In this document: positions 47,827 to 57,329 of the stretch, piece by piece | Position numbering within the stretch: position 1 is the first letter of the stretch | Layout of the letters: every line of letters starts with the position of its first letter | NCBI GenBank assembly: GCA_965223775.1 | Contig: OZ245021.1 | Location: forward strand, 5,456,001-5,520,000 | Direction: 5' to 3' | Origin: JAJDXW01 sp965223775 | Lineage (GTDB): Bacteria; Pseudomonadota; Gammaproteobacteria; HK1 | Length of the DNA stretch: 64,000 bases | Made by a program: the position numbers and the translations under genes | Notes under the pieces: generated by a model | What the model was told of the DNA's origin: nothing | Databases searched by the model: none | The model's input: only the letters and a program-made list of their open reading frames with translations

Positions 47827-50800
47827 CTACCACCTGAGCGCCGCCCGCAGCATCAGACCGTGCTCGGCCGCCTCGTCGTTGGCCGGCTCGCGCCGCGTGC
47901 CTTCGAGCCCGAGCGTGGCCGACGACCCGAGCGACCAGCGAACGCCCGTGCGCCACGCCCGGTCGCCCGCCTCCGAGAGCGAAAGCCCCGCATAGGGCGT
48001 CGCCACCCCGAGACCCCCCGGACCCCCGAGCCCGTAGCCGAGCTCCCCATCCAGGCCGCTCCCGGGGGTCACGTCATCGTTCGCCGCCAGGCCCCGCGCA
48101 TCGTCGAGTGACCACAGCCGCTCCGCGCCGCCCCCGGCCGCACCCCAGGTCGGCGCCACCATCAGCGTCAGCCCGCGCCCAGAGGCGTCAGGCGCGATCC
48201 GCACCGAGCCCGACGCGCCCCATTCGCTGTAGTCGGCATCCTGGTGCGCGACGAGACCCCGCGCCTTCGCCTCCACCGTGAGCCCCGAGGCGGGGTCGGT
48301 GTAGCTCACACCGCCCCCGACCTCGATGCCGGTGCCGGTCTCGGCGTCGCCCCCGTCATGGCGAAGCCCCACTTCGAGGCTCGGCGTCAGCGCACCCCCG
48401 TCTCCCACCTCGAACGTGCGGCTGCCTTCGAGCATCACGCGCAGGCGGCTGGTGTCCGCTTCCGTCGCCGCAAGATTGCCCCCGCCGCTGCCCGCCGCCG
48501 CCGCCGACGTCATCCGCACGAGCTGCGCATCGGTGCGCGCCACGAGCTCGAAGCCGCCCGTCTCTTGCGCCGGCACCAGCACGCCCCGCGCCCCCGCCGC
48601 CGCCATCCGCATCGTCGTGTCGGTTGTCCAGCGCTCCCCGTCGTCCACCTCCAGCTCGAGCCCGCCCGTGCCGTAGCCGAGGATCCCCCACACCGAGAAC
48701 CGCTCGCTCGCCTCGAGGCGCAGATAGGGATGGACGCTCGTGAGCGTGCTCGCGAGCGCGCCCGCGCCGCGGCTCTCCCGGTCCGTCTCCGGCCGGTCGC
48801 GGAACGAGCCCTCGCCCTCGCTCAGCGCCACCGCGACGCCGGCGAGCCAGCGCTCCCACGCCGCGTCCGCCCCGAGCGTGAAGGTGGTCACTTCGCCGTC
48901 GAGCGCGAGGCCCTCCGCATCCCCGTCGAAGCGCGACACCGCCGCTCGGCCCCAGGCCGTGAAGCGGGTGTCCGCAGCGCCTTCCTCATCGCCCCCGAGC
49001 GCGAGATGGAACGAGCTCCCGAGCAGCAACTCGCGCCCGGTCATCGGCCGGGTGCCGGCACCGGGACCGTCGCGCATCCAGCCGTCCCCGAACCGGCCAT
49101 CCGCCTCCCAGCGGTCCCACGCGCCGCCGTCTGCGGAGCCCCCGATCCGGTCCGCCTGCGCCGCGAGCCCGTCTCGTGCCGTCTGTTCGCCTTCCCCGGA
49201 CACCCGGTCCGCGCCCTGCGGTACGCCGTCAAGCGATAGCCGCTGCCCGCCCAGTGTCACATGCGAGCCCCCACCCGACGGCCCCGTCAACCGCTCACCG
49301 ATGGCGTCTACCACATGGCCCGCCACCGTGCGCCCGAACCGGGCGAGCCACGCCTTCGGCACCGGGTCGGTGTTGACGATCGTCCCGGTCGCCTGCCCAT
49401 CCGCCAGCCGCGTGCCAAAGGGATCGGAGAGTGTGAGCGACAGGGTCTCCGATCCCTCGTCATGCGCATCCTCCAATACCTGAACCGCGACCGTCTTCTC
49501 GGTGACCCCCGGCTCGAAGCGAAGGGCTCCGTTCGCTGAGACGTAATCGGCGCCCGCGGTTGCCGTCCCGTCCGCCGTTGCGTAGCGCACCGAAACCGCT
49601 TCGTCCTGCACGGAATCCAGCGTCACCCGGAACACCAGTGACGCGCCCGCCGCTTCCCGTACCTGCGCATCCGCGGCCGACAAGCCCGGACCCGCCGGCG
49701 CCGACGCGGCCGCGCTCGTCAAGCGCACCGCCACCGTCTCGCCGTCGGTCCAGTCGAGGTCGATCTCGCTCCAGGTAAAGCCCGAGTCCCCGCCGCTTCC
49801 CTCGGGAAACGCGATCGCCACATCGCCCAGGTGCAGCGTCAAACCCTCGGCCTCGGGAATACTTGTCGTGAACGCCACACGGAGCTTGCGCTCGGGCGCG
49901 TAGTGCCAGAGCCACTTTGCCTTGAGCCCAGCCGTGCCGCCCTGGTTCGAGAACAGATCCGCGCTCGCCGCGCCGATGGCCCCCGTCTCGTAGTCGACCA
50001 CCGCCATGTCCGCCGACCACAGCACCGTCACCTGCGCCGCCGACCGGTCGTCGTCCAGCACGTCGATGCCCGCCGTTCCAGCCCCGGACGCGATGTTGTA
50101 CCCGTCCCCGGCCGCAACGCCCGCCGTCACCCGCGCATCCGCCTCGGCCGCGTCGTCGTCCTCGGTCGCAACGACAAGCGATGCGGTCGACGATCCGGCC
50201 GCGAACGTCACCGCCGCCGGCGCCGCACCGTCGAGGACGCTCCCGGTCTGCGACACGCTCACCGGCACCGTGAGCGCAGCCTCTGCATTGCCGGTCCGTG
50301 TGAGCGTGAACACCGCATCCGCGCCCTCAGTCACCGGCGAGCTCGCCGCCGCAATCGAGACCTCCACTCGTGCCGCCGCGACTGCCGCCGTCGCCGCGCT
50401 CGTGAGCGTCTCCTCCGTCCCGCGCTCGTCGGTGAAGGTCACCCGCACCGTGAGCGTCTTGCCGACGTCCGCGACCGCGACCGTGTAGGTCTCCTCCGTC
50501 GCGCCCTCGATGGGCGTGTCCGCCGTGCCGTCGTTCGACAGCCACTGCCAGGCAAAGGTCACGTCCTCCAGGCCGTCCGCGTCCTCGACGTCCTCGACCG
50601 ACGCCGCCAGCACCTCGCCGACCCGCGCCCTGCCGCTGATGGTGGGAGCGCCGGTCGGCTCCGCATTGGCGGGCGCCGGCGTCTCGTTCGTCACCGCCTG
50701 GCCCGAGAACCCGGCCACGGCGTTGCCCGCCGCGTCGCGGAGCGGGGCCGTATCCGGTCCCGCCGGCACCGCGTAGCCGGCCGTCACCACCTCGACCGAC

Positions 50801-53800
50801 GCCACCGCAGAGGCGAGCGTCAGCGTGACCGTGCTCCCGGACACATCCACCGTGTCGACACCGCGCGCCGTACCGTCCACCTCCACCGTGAACGCGTCGG
50901 CCGCAGGCGCCGAGCCCTCGTCCAGCGCCTCCCCGAACGTCAGCGTCAGCGCCGTGCCGCTCACCGCCGCCGCCGTGAGCGAAGGCGCGTCCTCGTCGAC
51001 GTCGGAGAGCGTGACCGTCAGCGCCGCCTCGGCCACATTGACCCCGTCGCTGACCCGCACCGTCACCGCATACGCGCCGTCGGTGTCCGCGTCGTCCGGC
51101 GCCTCGTAGTCGTTCGCCGCCTCGAAGGCGAGCACGCCGCCCTCGCTCAGCGTGAACCGGTCCGCGTCCGCGCCGCCCCCCAGTGACCAGGCGAGGCTCT
51201 CCGCCGCCGTGTCCTCGTCCGTCGCGGCAAGCGTCGCCACCGCGGTGCCGTTCTCGGGTGCGACGATCGGCGAGGCGGTCGTCACCACCGGCGCGGCGTC
51301 GTCGTCTTCCGCCGTCACCGTCGCCGAGCCTGCGTCCGCGGCAAGGGCGTAGCCGTCCCCGGCCGCCAGCGCCGCCGTCACCGCGCTTGGCTCCTCGACC
51401 GCCTCGTCGTCCTCGGTCGCGACCCCGAGCACCGCCGTCGATGCGCCCGCTTCGAAGGTCACCGCCGCCGGCGGCTCGCCCGCGAGCATCGCACCGCTCT
51501 CGCTCACCGTGACCGAGACCGTCAGCGCCACCGAGGCGTCTCCCGTCCGGCTCAGCGTGAACGCCGCGTCCGCGCCCTCCGTCACCGGCGAGGACACCGC
51601 CGCGATCGACACCGCCGGCAGGGCGGGCGTCACCGCCGCGCTCGGCGCGCTCGTGAGCGTCTCCTCCGTCCCGCGCTCGTCGGTGAAGGTCACCCGCACC
51701 GTGAGCGTCTTGCCGCCGTCCGCGGCCGCGACCGTGTAGGTTGCCTCCGTCGCGCCCTCGATGGGCGTGTCCGCCGTGCCGTCGTTCGACAGCCACTGCC
51801 AGGCAAAGGTCACGTCCTCCAGGCCGTCCGCGTCCTCGACGTCCTCGACCGACGCCGCCAGCACCTCGCCGACCCGCGCCCTGCCGCCGATGGTGGGGAC
51901 CCCCGTCGGCGCCGTGTTGGCCGAGTCCGGACCGGGGACGCTCACCTCCACCCCGCCCGAAAGCCGCCGGCCGTCATTCGCGCACACCGCTCCCGTCTCT
52001 TCGCACGGCCGGTTCCCCGCCAGAACGACGGTCACCGTCCCCTGCGTCTCCGGACGCACGTGGACCTCCCAGCCCTTGTTCGACGGCCGTTTCAGACGCC
52101 GCGACCGCAACACCGTGCCGTCGGTCGCCCGCAGCGCCACGTCGCGCAGGGTGCGGTAGCTGATCGTGAACTCCTCGCTGAAATGCAGCTCGAAGGTGAA
52201 CACGCCAGACCCGTCATGGCTCTCCGGCACCTTCGCCACGCTCGCCGTGAACGGTCCCGCCACCGCCGCGGTCGGCGCGCTGGTGAGCGACTCCTCCGTC
52301 CCGCGCTCGTCGGTGAAGGTCACCCGCACCTTGAGCGTCTTGCCGACATCCGCGACCGCGACGGTGTAGGTCTCCTCCGTCGCGCCCTCGATGGGCGTGT
52401 CCGCCGTCCCGTCGTTCGAGAGCCACTGGTATCCGAACGTCACGCCGCCGAGGCCGTCCGCGTCCGCAATCTCAGTCACCGACGCCGCCAGCGTCTCGCC
52501 CACGCCCGCGACCCCGCCGATGACCGGGACACCCGTCGGCTCCGCGTTGGCGGGCGCCGGCGTCTCGTTCGTCACCGCCTGGCCCGAGAACCCGGCCACG
52601 GCGTTGCCCGCCGCGTCGCGGAGCGGGGCCGTATCCGGTCCCGCCGGCACCGCGTAGCCGGCCGTCACCACCTCGCCCGAGGCCACCGCAGAGGCGAGCG
52701 TCAGCGTGACCGTGCTCCCGGACACATCCACCGTGTCGACACCGCGCGCCGTACCGTCCACCTCCACCGTGAACGCGTCGGCCGCAGGCGCCGAGCCCTC
52801 GTCCAGCGCCTCCCCGAAGGTCAGCGTCAGCGCCGTCCCGTTCACCGCCGCCCCCGCAAGCGACGGCGCAACCCGGTCAAGCGGCGTCCCCGTCGCCTCC
52901 GCCGCCGCGCCGTCGCCCGCCGCGTTCGTCGCCATGACACGCATCGTGTGCTCGACACCGTTGCCAAGCCCCGTGATCGTGTGGTTCAACGTCGCCGCGT
53001 CGGTCACCGCCTGGCGCGCCGAGGACGCGCTCTCGTCATAATCCTCGCTGCCGGACTTCCACTGCACCTTGTAGCCGCTCACCGCAGAGCCGCCCTCGCT
53101 CTCCGGCGCCTCCCACGACACCACCAACTCTCCCTCCCGCCCCTCGGGGGCCGCGAGGGAGAGGTTGCGGGGCGCCTCCGGTGGCAGCGCGGCGTGGCTC
53201 AGGATCGTCCCGACCCCATAAGGGTCCGTTATCTGTTGCACGAGAAGTCCACGCACACCCGACAGCCAGAACTTCATGGTTTCCGAGTCTTCGTCGAGCC
53301 CATCGTCCAGCACGGCCACGGAAACCGTCTTTTCCACATCGCCCGGAGAAAACACGACGCTCCCCTTCGCCGCCGTGTAGTCCGCACCCGCCTTCGCCGA
53401 GCCGTCGAACGCCATGTAGTACACCGTGATCTGCCTCTCCGCCGCGCGGCTCAGCGCGATCACGAAATCAAGCGTCGCACCCGGCTCCTCTCGCACTTGC
53501 GCATCGGCAACCGAAAGCGTCAGCGGTTCGGGCACCACCGCCGTCGTGGGCGCGCTCTCCAGCGTCTCCTCCGTCCCGCGCTCGTCGGTGAAGGTCACCC
53601 GCACCGTGAGCGTCTTGCCGATGTCCGCGACCGCGACCGTGTAGGTCGCCTCCGTCGCGCCCTCGATGGGCGTGTCCGCCGTGCCGTCATTCGACAGCCA
53701 CTGCCAGGCAAAGGTCACGTCCTCCAGGCCGTCCGCGTCCTCGACGTCCTCGACCGACGCCTCCAGCACCTCGCCCACTTGCGCCGTGCCGCCGATGGTG

Positions 53801-56076
53801 GGAACACCCGTCGGCGCCGCGTTCTCCGGCGCCGGCGTCTCGTTCGTCACCGCCTGGCCCGAGAACCCGGCCACGGCGTTGCCCGCCGCGTCGCGGAGCG
53901 GGGCCGTATCCGGTCCCGCCGGCACCGCGTAGCCGGCCGTCACCACCTCGCCCGAAGCCACCGCAGAGGCGAGCGTCAGCGTGACCGTGCTCCCGGACAC
54001 ATCCACCGTGTCGACACCGCGCGCCGTACCTTCCACCTCCACCGTGAACGCCGCCGCCGCGGGCACCGAGGCCTCGTCCAGCGCCTCGCCGAAGGAGAGC
54101 GTCAGCGCCGGGCCGTTCACCGCCGCGGCCGTCAGCGAAGGCGCCACCTCGTCGACGTCGGTGAGCGTCACCGTCAGCGCCGCGTCCGTCGCATTGACCC
54201 CGTCGCTGACGCGCACCGTCACCGCGTACGCGCCGTCGCCGTCCGCGTCGTCCGGCGCTTCGTAGTCCTTCGCCGCCTTGAAGGCGAGGGCGCCGCCCTC
54301 GCTCAACGTGAACCGGTCCGCGTCCGCGCCGCCCGCCAGTGACCAGGCGAGGCTCTCCGCCGCCGTGTCCTCGTCCGTCGCGGCAAGCGTCGCCACCGCG
54401 GTGCCGTTCTCGGGCACCAGGATCGCAGCGGCCGTCGCCACCGCCGGCGCGGCATCGTCGTCCTCCACCGTCACCGTCGCCGGGGACACGTCCTCCGCGA
54501 TGGCGTAGCCGTCCCCGGCCGCCACCGCCGCCGTCACCGTACTGTCGGCCTCGGCAGCGTTGTCGTTGACGGTCGGAACCCGCAGTTTCGTCTCCTGCGC
54601 GCCTGCTGCGAAGGTCGCGCTCGTCGGTGTCGAGGCGCCCAACGTCGCCCCGGTCTCCCGGATCGACACGGCAACCGGCAAGGCCTCCGAGCCTTCCCCG
54701 CTGCGCGTCAGCGTGAAGACTGCGTCCGACCCCTCGCGCACGTAAGAGGCATCGGCTTGAATCGTCACTGACGGCAGGTCAGCCTCCGACCCCGTGTCGT
54801 CATTGTTTATCGTGCCGGTCGCCGTCGCATTGGCGAGGGTCACGCCGGACACGTTGCTGAGTTGGAGCGTAAACGTCTCGCCGCTGTCTTCCACCTCGTC
54901 GTCCAGGACGACGACGCTGACCGTCTTGGTCGTCTCCCCGGGGGCGAAGGTGAGCGACCCGTTGGCCGCGGTGTAGTCCTGGCCCGCCATCGCTGTGCCG
55001 TCCGCGGTCGCCCAGTCTACCGTCGCTGTTTCACAATCGTTCGCAGCGTCGAGAGTCACCTCGAAGTCCATTGTCGCGTTAGCTCCCTCCATCGCGCTTG
55101 TATCCGCAGCCGAGACCGTGCGGTTCTGCGCGATGTGAAGCCTTTCGGACGCAGTGTTGGCGTTCCCCGTCTCGTCTGTAAACGCGCCCGCCGGAACCCT
55201 GACCGTGGCCTCCCCCGTGGCGTTGTCTACATAGTGCACGGAGAAATGCCAGCTTTGGGAGCCCAGAAAGTCCGATTGGCTGAGAATGAGCCCGACGAAC
55301 ATCCCACCGGTGCCATGGGTGATCTCAATCTGCGACCCATCGAATCCCACGGGCGGTTCGCTGATGCCGATTTCCACCGGGATCTTGTTGAAAAACGTAT
55401 CTGACACCGACACATTCGAACCGAGCAGTTGCGCTAAACCCGAGGTCGGATCGCTGATCGAAGTTTGCTTCCCACACCTTACCGAAACCGACGGTGCGGT
55501 GGTGTCCGCCATCAGGGTGAACGCAGCACTGACCGTCGTGCCTGGGGTGCCTCCTCTGTCCGGCTCTGAATAGACCGTTGCGCTGATCTGGTAAGTCCCC
55601 GCTGGCAAGGCCATCCCGGCCACATCTTCGTACAACGAATAGGGGGCGGAATTGTCTGTGCGTGACGCGGTCAGCGCACCGGTCAGTTCCAAGTGAACAC
55701 TGCCAATTCTTGCAGAGACGAGAGGCTCCACCTGAAAGTTCACTTTCTCCCCGGCCGACACACCCATTCGCTCCAGGTTCCATCCCGTGAAAAAGCCAAG
55801 GAAGCGCACGATTCTCCATTTATCTTCTCCGGAGAGATTGGAGGCGTCCCTCGACCCCGGGTCGAGCTGTGTGATTCCCAGTTGGAAATACGGGTCAAAG
55901 GCAATCGCCCTACCCCACGGCATTGAAATCATCGTGACCGCAAGAGCGAGGAGTATTGCCGCAATGGGCCGCCGGCGTGTCGGTGGGCGTATCGACGGAT
56001 TTGGGCGCGACATGTTTGCTGGCCTCCTCGTTTCGGAAGCAACCGCCGGCTCGGTGGACGGCGAGTTGTTCGTCAT
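47827..56076 (-). CDS. giant autotransporter-type repeat adhesin
   Basis: This 2749-residue protein appears to be exported and anchored by a C-terminal autotransporter barrel (about residues 2240-2749, ending ALRW with a terminal aromatic residue). A signal segment (residues 36-59, IAAILLALAVTMISMPW) is followed by repeated beta domains: Calx-beta units (starting about 322, 435, 848, 1482, 1902 and 2125), cadherin-like units (about 535 and 1592), SwmB-type units (about 640, 1065, 1698), Ig-like WQWLSNDGTADTPIEGATE units (about 748, 1175, 1383, 1805) and one FN3 domain (about 960). ATG at 56076 is preferred to the TTG two codons earlier. The likely role is adhesion to cells or matrix; Calx-beta and cadherin units suggest calcium binding. 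The near-identical repeats should make its length variable. Confidence 0.88.
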   Translation of the reverse strand: MTNNSPSTEPAVASETRRPANMSRPNPSIRPPTRRRPIAAILLALAVTMISMPWGRAIAFDPYFQLGITQLDPGSRDASNLSGEDKWRIVRFLGFFTGWNLERMGVSAGEKVNFQVEPLVSARIGSVHLELTGALTASRTDNSAPYSLYEDVAGMALPAGTYQISATVYSEPDRGGTPGTTVSAAFTLMADTTAPSVSVRCGKQTSISDPTSGLAQLLGSNVSVSDTFFNKIPVEIGISEPPVGFDGSQIEITHGTGGMFVGLILSQSDFLGSQSWHFSVHYVDNATGEATVRVPAGAFTDETGNANTASERLHIAQNRTVSAADTSAMEGANATMDFEVTLDAANDCETATVDWATADGTAMAGQDYTAANGSLTFAPGETTKTVSVVVLDDEVEDSGETFTLQLSNVSGVTLANATATGTINNDDTGSEADLPSVTIQADASYVREGSDAVFTLTRSGEGSEALPVAVSIRETGATLGASTPTSATFAAGAQETKLRVPTVNDNAAEADSTVTAAVAAGDGYAIAEDVSPATVTVEDDDAAPAVATAAAILVPENGTAVATLAATDEDTAAESLAWSLAGGADADRFTLSEGGALAFKAAKDYEAPDDADGDGAYAVTVRVSDGVNATDAALTVTLTDVDEVAPSLTAAAVNGPALTLSFGEALDEASVPAAAAFTVEVEGTARGVDTVDVSGSTVTLTLASAVASGEVVTAGYAVPAGPDTAPLRDAAGNAVAGFSGQAVTNETPAPENAAPTGVPTIGGTAQVGEVLEASVEDVEDADGLEDVTFAWQWLSNDGTADTPIEGATEATYTVAVADIGKTLTVRVTFTDERGTEETLESAPTTAVVPEPLTLSVADAQVREEPGATLDFVIALSRAAERQITVYYMAFDGSAKAGADYTAAKGSVVFSPGDVEKTVSVAVLDDGLDEDSETMKFWLSGVRGLLVQQITDPYGVGTILSHAALPPEAPRNLSLAAPEGREGELVVSWEAPESEGGSAVSGYKVQWKSGSEDYDESASSARQAVTDAATLNHTITGLGNGVEHTMRVMATNAAGDGAAAEATGTPLDRVAPSLAGAAVNGTALTLTFGEALDEGSAPAADAFTVEVDGTARGVDTVDVSGSTVTLTLASAVASGEVVTAGYAVPAGPDTAPLRDAAGNAVAGFSGQAVTNETPAPANAEPTGVPVIGGVAGVGETLAASVTEIADADGLGGVTFGYQWLSNDGTADTPIEGATEETYTVAVADVGKTLKVRVTFTDERGTEESLTSAPTAAVAGPFTASVAKVPESHDGSGVFTFELHFSEEFTISYRTLRDVALRATDGTVLRSRRLKRPSNKGWEVHVRPETQGTVTVVLAGNRPCEETGAVCANDGRRLSGGVEVSVPGPDSANTAPTGVPTIGGRARVGEVLAASVEDVEDADGLEDVTFAWQWLSNDGTADTPIEGATEATYTVAAADGGKTLTVRVTFTDERGTEETLTSAPSAAVTPALPAVSIAAVSSPVTEGADAAFTLSRTGDASVALTVSVTVSESGAMLAGEPPAAVTFEAGASTAVLGVATEDDEAVEEPSAVTAALAAGDGYALAADAGSATVTAEDDDAAPVVTTASPIVAPENGTAVATLAATDEDTAAESLAWSLGGGADADRFTLSEGGVLAFEAANDYEAPDDADTDGAYAVTVRVSDGVNVAEAALTVTLSDVDEDAPSLTAAAVSGTALTLTFGEALDEGSAPAADAFTVEVDGTARGVDTVDVSGSTVTLTLASAVASVEVVTAGYAVPAGPDTAPLRDAAGNAVAGFSGQAVTNETPAPANAEPTGAPTISGRARVGEVLAASVEDVEDADGLEDVTFAWQWLSNDGTADTPIEGATEETYTVAVADVGKTLTVRVTFTDERGTEETLTSAATAAVAAARVEVSIAAASSPVTEGADAVFTLTRTGNAEAALTVPVSVSQTGSVLDGAAPAAVTFAAGSSTASLVVATEDDDAAEADARVTAGVAAGDGYNIASGAGTAGIDVLDDDRSAAQVTVLWSADMAVVDYETGAIGAASADLFSNQGGTAGLKAKWLWHYAPERKLRVAFTTSIPEAEGLTLHLGDVAIAFPEGSGGDSGFTWSEIDLDWTDGETVAVRLTSAAASAPAGPGLSAADAQVREAAGASLVFRVTLDSVQDEAVSVRYATADGTATAGADYVSANGALRFEPGVTEKTVAVQVLEDAHDEGSETLSLTLSDPFGTRLADGQATGTIVNTDPVPKAWLARFGRTVAGHVVDAIGERLTGPSGGGSHVTLGGQRLSLDGVPQGADRVSGEGEQTARDGLAAQADRIGGSADGGAWDRWEADGRFGDGWMRDGPGAGTRPMTGRELLLGSSFHLALGGDEEGAADTRFTAWGRAAVSRFDGDAEGLALDGEVTTFTLGADAAWERWLAGVAVALSEGEGSFRDRPETDRESRGAGALASTLTSVHPYLRLEASERFSVWGILGYGTGGLELEVDDGERWTTDTTMRMAAAGARGVLVPAQETGGFELVARTDAQLVRMTSAAAAGSGGGNLAATEADTSRLRVMLEGSRTFEVGDGGALTPSLEVGLRHDGGDAETGTGIEVGGGVSYTDPASGLTVEAKARGLVAHQDADYSEWGASGSVRIAPDASGRGLTLMVAPTWGAAGGGAERLWSLDDARGLAANDDVTPGSGLDGELGYGLGGPGGLGVATPYAGLSLSEAGDRAWRTGVRWSLGSSATLGLEGTRREPANDEAAEHGLMLRAALRW
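50380..54130 (-). repeat. near-identical domain repeats inside the adhesin
   Basis: SwmB plus Ig-like modules recur at about 50380-50980, 52260-52860 and 53540-54130, with a further Ig-like copy at 51640-51925 and cadherin-like copies at 50990-51300 and 54170-54480. Stretches of more than 100 bases look identical between copies, for example around the GTATCCGGTCCCGCCGGCAC string at 50750, 52630 and 53908. This is DNA-level identity, not only protein similarity. Confidence 0.85.
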
Positions 56077-56354
56077 TTCCAACTCTTATCGGTCCGCGGG
56101 ATCGACCGCCGGCACGAGCGCGCCGATGCGGCCCTGACCGGGCTCGACCCCCGCGTCGTGCACGGGGCTGACGTGCAGCACCAGCCGTGGCAGAGTGTCC
56201 GAGCGCCTCGCGTCCGAAGTGCCGCCCGCCGACGACATCCACATCGTCGGCCGGGTGCTGTGCAAGGTCACCCGGGCCTGAGACCGCCCCCGCGCCCGGG
56301 AGGCGCCTGGGCACGGTCCGGCCGCGCAGGGGGAGGGGGCGCATCGCGCGGCCC

Positions 56355-56916
56355 CTACCAGCGCATCGACGCGCGCAGCATCAGCGCGTGCTCGGGCGCG
56401 TCGTCGTTGGCGGGCTCGCGCCGGCTCGCCTCGGTGGTGAAGGTGAGCCCGCTCCCCAGCCGATAGCCGTAGCCCGCGCGCCAGATCCGCGCGTCCTCGC
56501 CGAGCTCGCCTTCGACGCGCCACTCCGAGGCCTGCCCGAGCCGCAGCCGCTGCCCGAGGCGAAGCGTCTCGCTCTCGCTCGACTGCGACCACCCGGCATA
56601 GGGCGTCGCCACGGCGCGCCCGTCGAGCACGGAGAACCCGTAGCCCACCTCCGCATCGAGGCCGCTCCCGGGGGCGGCGTCCTCGTTCGCCGCGAGGCTC
56701 CGCGCATTGCCCGCCGACCACAGCCGCTCCGCGCCGCCCCCGCTCGCGCCCCAGCTCGGCGCCACCAGCAGCGTCAGCCCGCTTCCCGAGGCGGGGTCGG
56801 TGTAGCTCACCCCGCCCCCGACCTCGATGCCGGTGCCGGTCTCGGCATCGCCTCCGTCGTGGCGAAGCCCCACCTCGAGGCGCGGCGTCAGCGCACCGTC
56901 GCCCACCTCGAAGCAG
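56355..56916 (-). pseudogene. autotransporter barrel fragment
   Basis: The fragment encodes the last 187 or so residues of an autotransporter barrel (FEVGDGALTPRLEVGLRHDG to ALMLRASMRW), closely related to the C-terminus of the giant adhesin; the DNA around 56790-56890 is nearly the same as 48290-48390. The passenger and the start are missing, and at 56916 it abuts a galE fragment in another frame. Confidence 0.85.
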
Positions 56917-57216
56917 CCCAACCGCCGCCTCGCAGGCCGCATCCACCAGGCGCGGGCTTCCCCGCCCGGCCGCGACCGCCCCCCGGCCGGCGCCCGCGAC
57001 GTTGAACAGGCGCAGCGCCACGTCGCGGAAGTCCCGCCCGCGCGCCGCCTCGCGCAGCACCCGCTCCGACGCCGCCTTCGCCGCCCCGTAGGGCGCGATC
57101 GGCGCGAGCGGCGCATCCTCGCCAACCGGCACCACCGGCGGGACGCCATAGACCGCCGCGGACCAGGCGAACACGAAGCGGCGCACCCCGCCATCACGAA
57201 CGCTCCCCCAGCTCAT
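56917..57216 (-). pseudogene. galE: galE-like (UDP-glucose 4-epimerase) internal fragment
   Basis: About 95 codons match the middle of GalE: GVRRFVFAWSAAVYGVPPVV, the catalytic Y-x-x-x-K in PYGAAKAASE, VALRLFNVAGAG and LVDAACEAAVG. Both ends of the enzyme are missing. It is joined to the barrel fragment, so it marks the scar of a deletion or recombination. Confidence 0.82.
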
Positions 57217-57259
57217 GGCTCCACTCCCTTACCGCGTGCCCGGCGCCTGCTTCGGCGAT

Positions 57260-57291
57260 TGGCTCGCGATAACTGTAGGAATCGCGAGTAA
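57260..57291 (+). repeat. lox-like site A, upstream of the Cre-like gene
   Basis: Arms TGGCTCGCGATA and AATCGCGAGTAA flank the 8-bp spacer ACTGTAGG. The arms fit the perfect arms of site B (58640) with two mismatches each. The spacer matches the reverse complement of site B's spacer (GCTGTAGA) at 6 of 8, so the sites are inverted relative to each other. Confidence 0.7.
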
Positions 57292-57329
57292 AACGGCGGT
57301 CCGTGTCAGGCAGACGCGGAGACCCGTCC

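Noticed and set aside
50380..54480. Regular repeats that could suggest a CRISPR array
   Set aside because: The units are hundreds of bases long, in frame, and encode adhesin domains; there are no short identical repeats with unique spacers and no cas genes.
56158..56280. Short plus-strand frame ending ADDIHIVGRVLCKVTRA
   Set aside because: It looks slightly protein-like and could be a gene remnant, but it is under 40 codons with no start or known match.
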